Positions 1-9,288 of a stretch of 64,000 nt of DNA are shown piece after piece (the stretch's first letter is position 1; each line of letters begins with the position of its first letter). Under the pieces are notes generated by a model. That model worked only from the letters and a program-made list of their open reading frames with translations. It did no database searches and was not told the DNA's origin. The position numbers were made by a program, and so were the translations under genes. Origin of the DNA: Streptomyces cellulosae (GTDB lineage Bacteria > Actinomycetota > Actinomycetes > Streptomycetales > Streptomycetaceae); NCBI RefSeq assembly GCF_000721105.1, contig NZ_JOEV01000028.1:62001-126000 (forward strand), read 5' to 3'.

Positions 1-1654
1 CAAAGACGTCGACCGAGCGGGCGTCACCACTGATGTAGGCGACCTTGACCCAGTAGGTGCCCGCCTTGCCGACGACCACGTCGTTGAAGCGGAGCTTGCC
101 CCCGAGGTACAGGTTTCCGGTCTTCTTGCCGCCGGAGCAGGCCGAGCAGTCGGCGACGGAGGCGTTGCCACTGAGGGTGTTCGCCGGGGACTCGGCCTCG
201 TAGGCGGTCGTGGTGAGCGTGCTGCCGCGCGGGGTGACGGTGAACAGGCGGGAGCCGTGGGCCGGCAGGGACTGGGTGATCTTGTTCTGGTACGTGCCGA
301 GGTTCTCGTGGTTCCACAGGTCGCGGACGGCGGCCTTGCCGGTGAAGCCGAGGGCGGTCCAGTCGGCGGTGACGGCGGCGGGCGCGTCGGCCAGGTTGAA
401 CAGGGCGACGGTGTAGGTGCCGTCGGGGTTCTTCGCGGCCCACACCTGCTGGGGGTCGGACGCGGTCACCGGACGTGCGGGCGGGGCGGCGCCCTGGTCG
501 ATGGCGATGACCTCACGGTTGGTCAGCAGGGACAGGCCGTAGGAGTCGAGGCGGGTGAGGTCGTCGCCGGTGTAGAGCGGGGACTTGGCGATGGCCCACA
601 GGGTGGCGTAGCTCTGCCGTTCGGCCTTGGTCAGCCCGTCCATCTCGCCGTTGCCGACGTCCAGGGCGTCGAGGTCGTTCCAGCCACCGGGGCCCGCGTG
701 CCGGGTCCAGGCGGGGGTGTCGTCCCAGCGGTCGTCGACGGAGTTCTCCCAGCTGACGAGGGTGTTGCAGTAGCACTCGACGTCGGTGTCGACGCGCCAG
801 CCGTTGGAGTACTTCTTCCAGTCGGCGGCGTGGCCGATGTCGAGGGACCAGGACAGTTCCAGGTGGATCGGGCGGCCGGTGGCGGCGATGGCCTTGTGCC
901 AGGCGGCCACGTCGGCGACGTTGTCGTACTGGTCGCCGCTCTTGCCGGAGCCGGGGCCGACACCGTCGAGCTTGAGGAAGTCGTAGCCCCAGTCGGCTAT
1001 CGACCGGGCCTGGGAGTCTATGTACTTCTGGGTGCAGGGGCGGGAGAAGTCGAGCTTGTACGCGCTGTCCCAGCCGTTGGTGGTGCGCAGGTCGCCGTAG
1101 ACGATGTCGGCGGTGGTGCAGCCGTCGGCGTTCCAGATGGGGACCTTGCCGCCGCCGTAGGCCCCCTTCTCCAGGCCGACCGGCAGGTAGATGCCGGCCT
1201 TGAGGCCCTTGGCGTGGATGCGGTCGGCGACGGCCTTCATGCCGCTGGGGAAGCGGTCCGGGTCGGCCTTCTGACGCCCGTACTGGTCGTACCCGGGCTT
1301 CCAGGACTTGTCGCTCCACCAGCCGGCGTCGATGTTGACGTACTCGTAGCCGAACTTCTTGAGCTTGGTGGCCAGGGCGTCGGTCTGCTTGAGGACGTTC
1401 GCCTCGGTCAGGTAGCTGTAGTCGCCGTCCGGGTTGAGGCCGGGGTACTTGGACGACTGCATGCTCCAACTCGACCAGCCCATGTAGGGCTTGGCCGCCG
1501 GGGCGGACGCGGTGGTGTCGGCCGTCCGATCCGCCGGGGCGGTGGGCTCGGCCTGGGCCGCCGGCGCGACGGTAACGGCACCGGCGGCCAGGGCCAGGAC
1601 CACGGCGGCTCTCAGGGTGCGTGCGGGCAGGACGGCGTACGGGGATGACCGCAT
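1..1654 (-). CDS. Secreted GH27 alpha-galactosidase, 3' end beyond window
   Basis: The start is ATG at 1654 behind AGGAGG. Residues 1-35 form a signal peptide (Arg near the N-terminus, Ala-rich core, APAAQA cleavage area). The catalytic domain starts at KPYMGWSSW. It has the GH27 nucleophile region (YDFLKLDG) and the acid/base region (GWRVDTDVECYC), with the INIDAGWW-like strand reading YVNIDAGWW. After about residue 400 comes the beta-sandwich domain. From about 480 there is a CBM35-like domain (AYEAESPANT...YLGGKLRF) that runs off the left edge. The expected role is extracellular release of terminal alpha-galactose from galactosides or galactomannan. It lies just downstream of, and in the same direction as, a ROK regulator that probably controls it. 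About 551 codons are present and the stop is outside the window. Confidence 0.9.
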   Translation of the reverse strand, partial: MRSSPYAVLPARTLRAAVVLALAAGAVTVAPAAQAEPTAPADRTADTTASAPAAKPYMGWSSWSMQSSKYPGLNPDGDYSYLTEANVLKQTDALATKLKKFGYEYVNIDAGWWSDKSWKPGYDQYGRQKADPDRFPSGMKAVADRIHAKGLKAGIYLPVGLEKGAYGGGKVPIWNADGCTTADIVYGDLRTTNGWDSAYKLDFSRPCTQKYIDSQARSIADWGYDFLKLDGVGPGSGKSGDQYDNVADVAAWHKAIAATGRPIHLELSWSLDIGHAADWKKYSNGWRVDTDVECYCNTLVSWENSVDDRWDDTPAWTRHAGPGGWNDLDALDVGNGEMDGLTKAERQSYATLWAIAKSPLYTGDDLTRLDSYGLSLLTNREVIAIDQGAAPPARPVTASDPQQVWAAKNPDGTYTVALFNLADAPAAVTADWTALGFTGKAAVRDLWNHENLGTYQNKITQSLPAHGSRLFTVTPRGSTLTTTAYEAESPANTLSGNASVADCSACSGGKKTGNLYLGGKLRFNDVVVGKAGTYWVKVAYISGDARSVDVF

Positions 1655-1690
1655 GGGTCGTACCTCCTGGGGTCGGCTCAGCAGGGGGGA

Positions 1691-1776
1691 CTGCCAGTAG
1701 GGGGACGGGCGGTGGGGGGCTGCCAGTAGGGGACGGTCGGTGAGGGGACGGTCGGCGAGGGGACTGCCAGTAGGGG
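1691..1776. repeat. Three copies of CTGCCAGTAGGGG in spacer
   Basis: The 13-base unit CTGCCAGTAGGGG occurs at 1691-1703, 1720-1732 and 1764-1776 between the ROK gene and the alpha-galactosidase gene. A second unit, GACGGTCGGYGAGGGG, is repeated twice between the last two copies. Spacing is irregular. The repeats lie in the predicted mRNA leader of the glycosidase, so they could be slippage products or a regulatory element. Confidence 0.75.
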
Positions 1777-1795
1777 AACTCCCGGCAAAGGGTGA

Positions 1796-2968
1796 CTAGG
1801 TGTCGGCTCGGATGAAGGACTGGATGGCGGTGGCCGCGGCCCCGCGCGCCCACTCCTCGAAGGTCAGCGGGCGGGTCTGGACGTCGCACCGGGCGGCGGA
1901 GCCGAAGGCGGCCGCGGTGAAGGCGTCGCGGATCTGCTCGGCGAACAGGTCGTAGGCGGCCAGGCCCTCGCCGGAGATGATCACGCGCTCGGGGCCGAGC
2001 AGGTTGGCGACGGTGGCGATGCCGCGGCCGATGGCCTCGCCCGCGCGCGCGTACGCCTCCCGTGCCGCGGCGACCCCGCTGTGGGCGAGCCGTACGGCCT
2101 CGGTGGTGTCGGCGACCTCGACGCCGGTGGCCTCGCGGATCCGCCGGAGGATCGCGGCGTCCGCCGCGATCGCCTCCACGCAGCCCCGGTTGCCGCAGTG
2201 GCAGCGCGGGCCCGACGGGTCGACGGTGACATGGCCGATCTCGCCGGCCACGCCGTGCGCGCCGGCGACCACCCGGCCGTGGACCACGAGGCCGCAGCCG
2301 ATGCCCGCGCCGACCGTCACCACGGCGAAGTCGGACAGGCCCGCTCCGGCGCCGAACCACTGCTCTGCGACGGTCAGCGCGCGCACGTCGTTGTCGACGG
2401 TGACCGGCAACCCGGTGGTGATGCCCGCGAGTTCGGCGAGCGGGACGTCATGCCACTCGAGGAACGGGGAGTACCGGACGGTCCCTTCGCCCCGGTCGAC
2501 GTCACCGGAGACGGCGATGCCGACCCCGAGGACAGGCGCCCCGAAGCCGTCCGCCTCGATGCGGAGTTCCTGGACCACGTCCGCGACGGCCGCCAGCACC
2601 GCCGTGAGGTCACGGCTCGTCAGCGCGGTGTGGCGGGCGACGCTGATCCGGCAGCACAGGTCGGTGAGCACGCCGATGATCTCGTCGCCGGTCACCTTGA
2701 TCCCGACGAAGAGCGCCCGTCCGCCGTCGACCCGTACGAGGTTCGCGGGTCGTCCCAGGGCGGGAGGCGCCTGCGCGTCCGCGTCCTCCACCAGGTAGCC
2801 GGCCTCGATCAGGGGCCGGACCGCCTTGGTCACGGCGGCCGCGGACAGCCCGGCTCGCCGGGCCACCTCCAGGCGGGTGAGTGGCCCCTGGGACAGCACG
2901 GTGGTGAAGATCTGCGAGGCGGCAGGCGTGTTGACCGGAAACCTCTCGGCCCGGGGTGTCGGGAGCAT
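1796..2968 (-). CDS. ROK family transcriptional repressor
   Basis: 390 aa. An N-terminal winged helix (about 15-75: SQGPLTRLEVARRAGLSAAA, then TKAVRPLIEAGYL) is followed by a ROK sugar-kinase-like domain. That domain has the ROK zinc motif (CHCGNRGCVEA), the ExGH segment GEIGHVTVD and the phosphate loop VGAGIGCG. ROK repressors of this layout bind a sugar or sugar phosphate and control carbohydrate genes. The alpha-galactosidase gene follows 141 bp downstream on the same strand and is the likely target. I chose ATG at 2968 because homology begins there and a consensus promoter ends exactly before it. Upstream in-frame codons read as non-homologous sequence. Confidence 0.9.
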   Translation of the reverse strand: MLPTPRAERFPVNTPAASQIFTTVLSQGPLTRLEVARRAGLSAAAVTKAVRPLIEAGYLVEDADAQAPPALGRPANLVRVDGGRALFVGIKVTGDEIIGVLTDLCCRISVARHTALTSRDLTAVLAAVADVVQELRIEADGFGAPVLGVGIAVSGDVDRGEGTVRYSPFLEWHDVPLAELAGITTGLPVTVDNDVRALTVAEQWFGAGAGLSDFAVVTVGAGIGCGLVVHGRVVAGAHGVAGEIGHVTVDPSGPRCHCGNRGCVEAIAADAAILRRIREATGVEVADTTEAVRLAHSGVAAAREAYARAGEAIGRGIATVANLLGPERVIISGEGLAAYDLFAEQIRDAFTAAAFGSAARCDVQTRPLTFEEWARGAAATAIQSFIRADT

Positions 2969-2975
2969 GCTCGGG

Positions 2976-4410
<1,435 letters not shown>

Positions 4411-4513
4411 CCGGTGCCCGGCGCCGCGGGCAGGACCGGGGGAACCGTCGGGCCCCGGCACGCGTTGTCCGTACGACCCCACGGGATCCCGTGGACGACA
4501 TCCGGGCGGCGCG

Positions 4514-5977
4514 ATGAGCGAGTTGGTTCCCGGGGGCAATGTGCCCCTCCCGGGCGGTGCCGTGACCGTCCGGGTCCCCGGCCCGTTCGACGTGTCCGCG
4601 CTGATCACGGACGACAGCGGCAAGGTCCGGGGCGACGGGGACTTCGTCTTCTACCACCAGCCGGCCGCGCCGGGCGCCCGGCTGCGGGGCGACGCCCTGA
4701 CCGTCGATCCGCCGGGACTGCGCGCCGGCGCGACCCGGGTCACCGTGGTCGTCAGTCCCGCCGATCCCGCCACTCCCCTGGGCCACCTTCCTGCCCCCAC
4801 CCTCCATGTCTCCGACGCCGGCGGCCGCCCACTGGCCCGGTTCGCCCCGCCGCGCCCACGGCAGGAGACCGTGCTGCTCCTCGCGGAGCTCTACCGGCGC
4901 GGCGACGGCTGGAAGCTGCGCGCCCTGGGACAGGGGTACGCGGACGGGCTGGCGGGCCTGGCCCGCGACTTCGGGGTGGACGTCGCGGACGAGCCGGACG
5001 GGTCTCCGGGCGGATCCGCGGCCCCGCACCCGCCGTCGCCCGCCTTCCCCGCACCTCGGACCCCGTCCCACTCCCGCCCGGCGTCCGCGTCCACGCCGCC
5101 CCGCCCGGTATCCCGCGCACCGTATGGGACCCGCTCGGCACCACGCTCCCCGTCCGCCACCGGCCTCGCGTCCCCCGCCTCGTCCCACGCCCCGTCCACC
5201 GACCAGGACGGCTTTCTCGGCCTGGTCAACTCCGCCCGGGCCGCCGCCGGTTCACCCCCGGTCTCCCTCGACGCCCGCCTGGCCGCCGCGGCCCGTGCCC
5301 ACGCGTCCGCCATGGCCTCTGCCGGGCGCCTGGCCGTCGAGTGCCCCGACGGCGTCTCCGTCCACCAGCGCGTCGGCGCCGCCGGATACGCGTACCTCAC
5401 CATCGGCGAACACCTGGTCTCCGGTCCGCGCACGCCCGCCGAGTTCGTCGCGTACTGCCTGCGCGCCGAACAGCCCCGCCGTACCCTGCGGGATCCGGTG
5501 TTCAGCCACGCCGGACTGGCGTACGTCATCGACGGCCGCTCCGGCGACACCTTCTGGACGGCTCTGTGGGCCGCCCCCTTCAGCCCCGCCGGGCTGGCGC
5601 GGACGCAGGCCGAGGTCGTCGAGCTCACCAACCGGGAGCGGACGCGGGCCGGGCTGCCTCGCCTGGCCGTGGACCCGCCGCTGGCCATCGCGGCCCAGGC
5701 CTACAGCGCGGACATGGCGGCCCGGGCGTTCTACTCGCACACCTCACCGGAGGGCACGCAGCCCTGGGACCGGGCCGCCGCCGCGGGCGCCGCCCGACGC
5801 TCGATCGGCGAGAACATCGCCTGCGGCCAGCGCTCCCCCGCCGAGGTCGTGGACGGCTGGATGAACAGCCCCGGCCACCGCGCCAACATCCTCAAGCCGG
5901 ACTTCACCCACATCGGGGTCGGCTTCGCGGGCGGCGGCCCCGCGGGTACGTACTGGACCCAGCTCTTCGGCGCCTGA
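4514..5977 (+). CDS. TerD-like domain fused to two tandem CAP (SCP/PR-1) domains
   Basis: 487 aa, ATG at 4514. Residues 1-150 look like a TerD/calcium-binding stress domain (starts ELVPGGNVPLPGG; contains DFVFYHQPAAPG and LLLAELYRRGDGWKLRALGQG). Residues 155-230 are a Pro/Ser/Arg-rich linker. A first CAP-like domain (231-355) is degenerate, keeping IGEHL but lacking the usual sheltered His. The second CAP domain (363-487) is canonical: FYSHTSPEG, SIGENIACGQ and MNSPGHRANIL. There is no signal peptide, although CAP proteins are usually exported. The AIM24 gene downstream, on the same strand, is from another family often seen near Ter genes. The function of the fusion is unknown to me. Confidence 0.85.
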   Translation: MSELVPGGNVPLPGGAVTVRVPGPFDVSALITDDSGKVRGDGDFVFYHQPAAPGARLRGDALTVDPPGLRAGATRVTVVVSPADPATPLGHLPAPTLHVSDAGGRPLARFAPPRPRQETVLLLAELYRRGDGWKLRALGQGYADGLAGLARDFGVDVADEPDGSPGGSAAPHPPSPAFPAPRTPSHSRPASASTPPRPVSRAPYGTRSAPRSPSATGLASPASSHAPSTDQDGFLGLVNSARAAAGSPPVSLDARLAAAARAHASAMASAGRLAVECPDGVSVHQRVGAAGYAYLTIGEHLVSGPRTPAEFVAYCLRAEQPRRTLRDPVFSHAGLAYVIDGRSGDTFWTALWAAPFSPAGLARTQAEVVELTNRERTRAGLPRLAVDPPLAIAAQAYSADMAARAFYSHTSPEGTQPWDRAAAAGAARRSIGENIACGQRSPAEVVDGWMNSPGHRANILKPDFTHIGVGFAGGGPAGTYWTQLFGA

Positions 5978-6098
5978 GACGATCCGGGAGGACCGGAAGG
6001 GGCCCTACGCGCCGGGAGTTCGGCACGTCCTGGCGCGTCCCGGCACCGCCCGGCGCGCGATCTTGGCGGAATGTATCCGTCCGGGACAGGATGCCCCC

Positions 6099-6776
6099 AT
6101 GAAGGGTGACCTGTTTTCCAGCGAGCACATGGTCCAGCCCGCCGCACAGGCGGGCATGACGGTCGAGAACGCCAAGTGCATCCGGTACACGGTGAACGGC
6201 GAGATGCTCGCCCGCCAGGGGGCGATGATCGCCTACCGCGGCAACCTCCAGTTCGAACGCAAGGGCCAGGGCGTGGGCGGCATGCTCAAGCGCGCGGTCA
6301 CCGGTGAGGGGCTGCCGCTGATGGCGGTCCGCGGACAGGGGGAGGCCTGGTTCGCGCACGAGGCGCAGAACTGCTTCGTCGTGGAGGTCGACCCGGGTGA
6401 CGAGTTCACCGTCAACGGCCGCAACGTCCTGTGCTTCGACGCCACGTTGGCGTACCGGATCGCGACCGTGAAGGGCGCCGGGATCGCCGGCGGCGGTCTG
6501 TTCAACAGTGTCTTCACCGGCCAGGGCCGGCTGGGCCTGGTGTGCGAGGGCAACCCGCTGGTCATCCCGGTCTCGCCGCAGTACCCCGTGTACGTCGACA
6601 CCGACGCGATCGTCGGTTGGACGGCGGGCCTTTCGACCTCGCTCCACCGTTCGCAGTCGGTCGGCTCGATGCTGCGCGGCGGCTCCGGGGAGGCGGTGCA
6701 GCTGATGCTGCAGGGCGAGGGATACGCCGTCGTACGGCCGAGCGAGGCGACACCGCAGAAGGCACAGCAGCACTGA
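6099..6776 (+). CDS. AIM24 family protein
   Basis: 225 aa. ATG at 6099 follows GGGACAGG; the upstream TTG and ATG codons lack support. The whole length matches the AIM24/TerD-associated jelly-roll family: GEMLARQGAMIAYRGNLQF at the N-terminus, GGLFNSVFTGQGRLGLVCEG in the middle and VGSMLRGGSGEAVQLMLQG at the end. It has no signal peptide or membrane segment. Bacterial members have no firm biochemical role and often sit beside TerD-type genes, as here. Confidence 0.9.
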   Translation: MKGDLFSSEHMVQPAAQAGMTVENAKCIRYTVNGEMLARQGAMIAYRGNLQFERKGQGVGGMLKRAVTGEGLPLMAVRGQGEAWFAHEAQNCFVVEVDPGDEFTVNGRNVLCFDATLAYRIATVKGAGIAGGGLFNSVFTGQGRLGLVCEGNPLVIPVSPQYPVYVDTDAIVGWTAGLSTSLHRSQSVGSMLRGGSGEAVQLMLQGEGYAVVRPSEATPQKAQQH

Positions 6777-6883
6777 CCTCCCGTCGGCCACCGCGGTCCG
6801 ACGAGGGCCTCAGGACGTGATCTGCGCCTCACGGGCAACCCGGACGGCCGCCTCGACGTCTTGACCGGCAACACACGGACACT

Positions 6884-6905
6884 GCCCCGGCCTGGTGGCC
6901 GGGGC
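6884..6905. terminator. Perfect 9-bp hairpin after AIM24 gene
   Basis: GCCCCGGCC, loop TGGT, GGCCGGGGC. It lies about 108 bp after the AIM24 stop and 75 bp before the TPR gene start. It could terminate the upstream transcript or act in the leader of the TPR gene. No U-tract follows, which is usual in Streptomyces. Confidence 0.55.
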
Positions 6906-6980
6906 TGATTTCCGAGGCACTATGCACGCGATGTATACGCAGCATGTAGAGATGGCGTGTATATCGACCGAAAGGACTGC

Positions 6981-8051
6981 ATGTACGGCAAGGCATTCGC
7001 CCCGGAGTACCAGGGCGCCCTCACCACCCTCTCCGTGAACTCCTCGCTGACCGAGGTACTGGCTGCCGGCACCGAGCAGTTGAGGGCCGCCGAGCGGGCC
7101 GGGCAGCACGGGGAGGCGGCCCGCTGCGGGCTCGCGGTCGCCGAGGCGCACCGGCGACTGGGCAGGATCGGGGAGGCGGACCGGGCCTGGAAGGCGAGTT
7201 ACCGCGCGGCCCGGGCGGCCGGGGACCTGGCGGCGATGGCCTGGGCACTGTGGAGCGGCGGCACCCTGGCCCGGCAGCGCGGCGCGTTCGCCCTGGCCCG
7301 GCGCCTGCTGGAGCTCGCGGCCGAACTCGGCGAACGCGGCGGTGACATCGTCGTCCGCGGCTACTCGCTGGCGGGGCTCGCCGAGACCGGCCGTATCCAG
7401 GGCGACTACGAGGCGGTCGGCCGGCTGCACGAGCAGTTGCTGGCCGAGGCCCGGCGACGGGGCGAGGCGCGGCACACCGTCTGGGCCCTGGAGGGCATCG
7501 CGCAGATCCACCGCAACACCGGCTCCTACGACACGGCGTACGCCCTGTTCGAGGAGGCGGCCGGGATAGCCGACGGCGCGGACGACCGGCGCGGTCACGC
7601 CTGGGCCCTGCGTGGACTCGCCGACGTGGTCTCCGTGCGCGACGGGGACACCGGACGTGCTCTGGCGCTGCTGTCCGAGGCGGAGGAGACGTGCCGCGCG
7701 ATGAAGCTGTCCAGCGCGCTCGCGTACAACCACAAGATGCGCGGCAACGTCCTCTACCGCGTGGGGCGGCACGCCGAGGCCCGGGACTGGTACGAGCGGG
7801 CGCTCGCGGAGTTCCGCGCGATGAGCGAGCCGCGCGGGGAGGCGCTCGCCCGGCTGGGGCTGGCCAAGTCGCTGGCCCACCTGGGCCGCGACCGCTCGGA
7901 GACGGCCGCCGAACTCGCCGATCTGGCCCGCGCCCTGGACCGCCTCGGCCTGCGGCACGCACGGGAGATGGTGACCCGGGCGCAGGAGGAGTTCGGCACC
8001 TTGGAGGAGTCCCGGGCGCGGTCCGACGTGCGGGCGGAGGCCGTACGGTGA
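6981..8051 (+). CDS. Tetratricopeptide repeat protein
   Basis: 356 aa from ATG 6981 (AAAGGA just upstream; a GTG at 6957 in frame is an alternative). The protein is helical throughout with at least six TPR-like repeats, for example HRRLGRIGEADRAWKASYRA, HRNTGSYDTAYALFEEA and LYRVGRHAEARDWYERALAEF. No other domain, signal peptide or membrane segment is visible. Its stop overlaps the next start as GTGA (8048-8051), so it is translationally coupled to a polyprenyl synthase and probably scaffolds or regulates that enzyme or its partners. The partner is inferred only from coupling. Confidence 0.85.
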   Translation: MYGKAFAPEYQGALTTLSVNSSLTEVLAAGTEQLRAAERAGQHGEAARCGLAVAEAHRRLGRIGEADRAWKASYRAARAAGDLAAMAWALWSGGTLARQRGAFALARRLLELAAELGERGGDIVVRGYSLAGLAETGRIQGDYEAVGRLHEQLLAEARRRGEARHTVWALEGIAQIHRNTGSYDTAYALFEEAAGIADGADDRRGHAWALRGLADVVSVRDGDTGRALALLSEAEETCRAMKLSSALAYNHKMRGNVLYRVGRHAEARDWYERALAEFRAMSEPRGEALARLGLAKSLAHLGRDRSETAAELADLARALDRLGLRHAREMVTRAQEEFGTLEESRARSDVRAEAVR

Positions 8052-9073
8052 CGGCGCTGACGACAGCGCTCGCCGCACCGCAGGTGCTGGAACGCTGCCG
8101 CGCGCTGGTGCGGCCCGCGCTGGAGGAGACGGTCGGGCGTCTGCATCCCTGGGTGGGCGAGATGGCCGGGTACGCGTTCGGCTGGTGCGAGGCCGGCGGC
8201 GTGCCCGCGGCGGGGTCCGGCGGCAAGGGCGTCCGGCAGGCGCTGGCCGTGCTCGGGGCCGAGGCGGCCGGTGCGCCCGGTCGGGCCGGGGTGCCCGCGG
8301 CGGTGGCGGTGGAACTGGTGCACACCTTCTCCCTGCTGCACGACGACATCATGGACGGCGACGCGGCCCGGCGCGGCCGCCCCACCGTGTGGAAGGCCTA
8401 CGGCACCGGACCGGCGGTGCTCGCGGGCGACGCCCTGTTCGCACTCGCCGTCGAGACCCTCGCCGCGTCACCGAAGGGCCCCGAGGCGCTGCGCCTGCTG
8501 TCCGCGGCACTGGGTGACCTGGTGCGCGGTCAGGCGGACGACCTGCTGCTCGCCGCGCGTCCCTGGACGGGACCGCACCGGGTGCGGCCGGGCGAGTACC
8601 GTGCGACGGCCGAGTACAAGACCGGCGCCCTGCTGGGCTGCGCGGCCGCGCTGGGCGCGCTGCTCGGCGGCGCGCCGCCCGCCGTGGTGGCCGCCCTGGA
8701 CCGGGCCGGCCGGCATCTCGGGATCGCGTTCCAGGTCGTCGACGACGTGCTGGCCATCTGGGGCGATCCCGCCGTCACCGGCAAGCCCGTCCACGGCGAT
8801 CTGCGGGAGCGGAAGAAGACGCTCCCCGTCCTGGCCGCGCTCGACGGTCCCTCCCCGGCGGCCGGCCGGCTGGCCACCCTCCTGGAGTCCGACGCGGACC
8901 CCGCGCACATGGTCACGCTGATCGAGGAGGCCGGCGGCCGGACCGCGGCACTGGCCGAGGCACGGCGTCACCTCGCCGCAGTGCAGACGGCCCTCGCCGG
9001 TGTGCCCCTGGAACCGGCACCCGAGCGCGAGCTGCGGTCCCTGCTGGACTTCCTGGTGCGCCGCGATCTCTGA
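8048..9073 (+). CDS. Polyprenyl (isoprenyl) diphosphate synthase
   Basis: 341 aa, GTG at 8048. It has both Asp-rich motifs of trans-prenyltransferases: first LLHDDIMDGD, second QVVDDVLAIWGD. These bind Mg2+ and the allylic and homoallylic diphosphates. The usual GGK-R-x-RP substrate motif reads GGKGVRQAL, a departure seen in some actinobacterial branches. EYKTG and RKKTLPV are present. Small side chains before the first Asp motif would set chain length, but I cannot assign C15, C20 or longer. It is coupled to the TPR gene. No terpene cyclase or phytoene synthase gene is nearby, so the end product is unknown. Confidence 0.9.
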   Translation: MTALTTALAAPQVLERCRALVRPALEETVGRLHPWVGEMAGYAFGWCEAGGVPAAGSGGKGVRQALAVLGAEAAGAPGRAGVPAAVAVELVHTFSLLHDDIMDGDAARRGRPTVWKAYGTGPAVLAGDALFALAVETLAASPKGPEALRLLSAALGDLVRGQADDLLLAARPWTGPHRVRPGEYRATAEYKTGALLGCAAALGALLGGAPPAVVAALDRAGRHLGIAFQVVDDVLAIWGDPAVTGKPVHGDLRERKKTLPVLAALDGPSPAAGRLATLLESDADPAHMVTLIEEAGGRTAALAEARRHLAAVQTALAGVPLEPAPERELRSLLDFLVRRDL

Positions 9074-9288
9074 GCGCGGACGGCCTCTCAGCCCGGCCCC
9101 GGTGGGAACGCGTCAACTCCGGTCGATCCTCGTTCCGTTCTCCTGACCGGTCGTACAGCAGTCGAACAACAGGGAGCGCTCCTCGCCAGTTGAGGATTCA
9201 TTGAACGCACCCCGTGCCGGCCCGCGTACCTCTGGGAAAGGTGAGAGCCAAAAGGTTTGAAGAGCCAGGGGTTCAGCGAGGTATGACC

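Noticed and set aside
257..1648. Long Val/Gly-rich open frame on the plus strand
   Set aside because: It is the antisense shadow of the GH27 gene; the minus-strand product has a full domain set, signal peptide and ribosome site.
513..2360. 615-codon Arg/Gly-rich frame on the minus strand
   Set aside because: It overlaps both the ROK and GH27 genes out of frame and has only low-complexity basic sequence.
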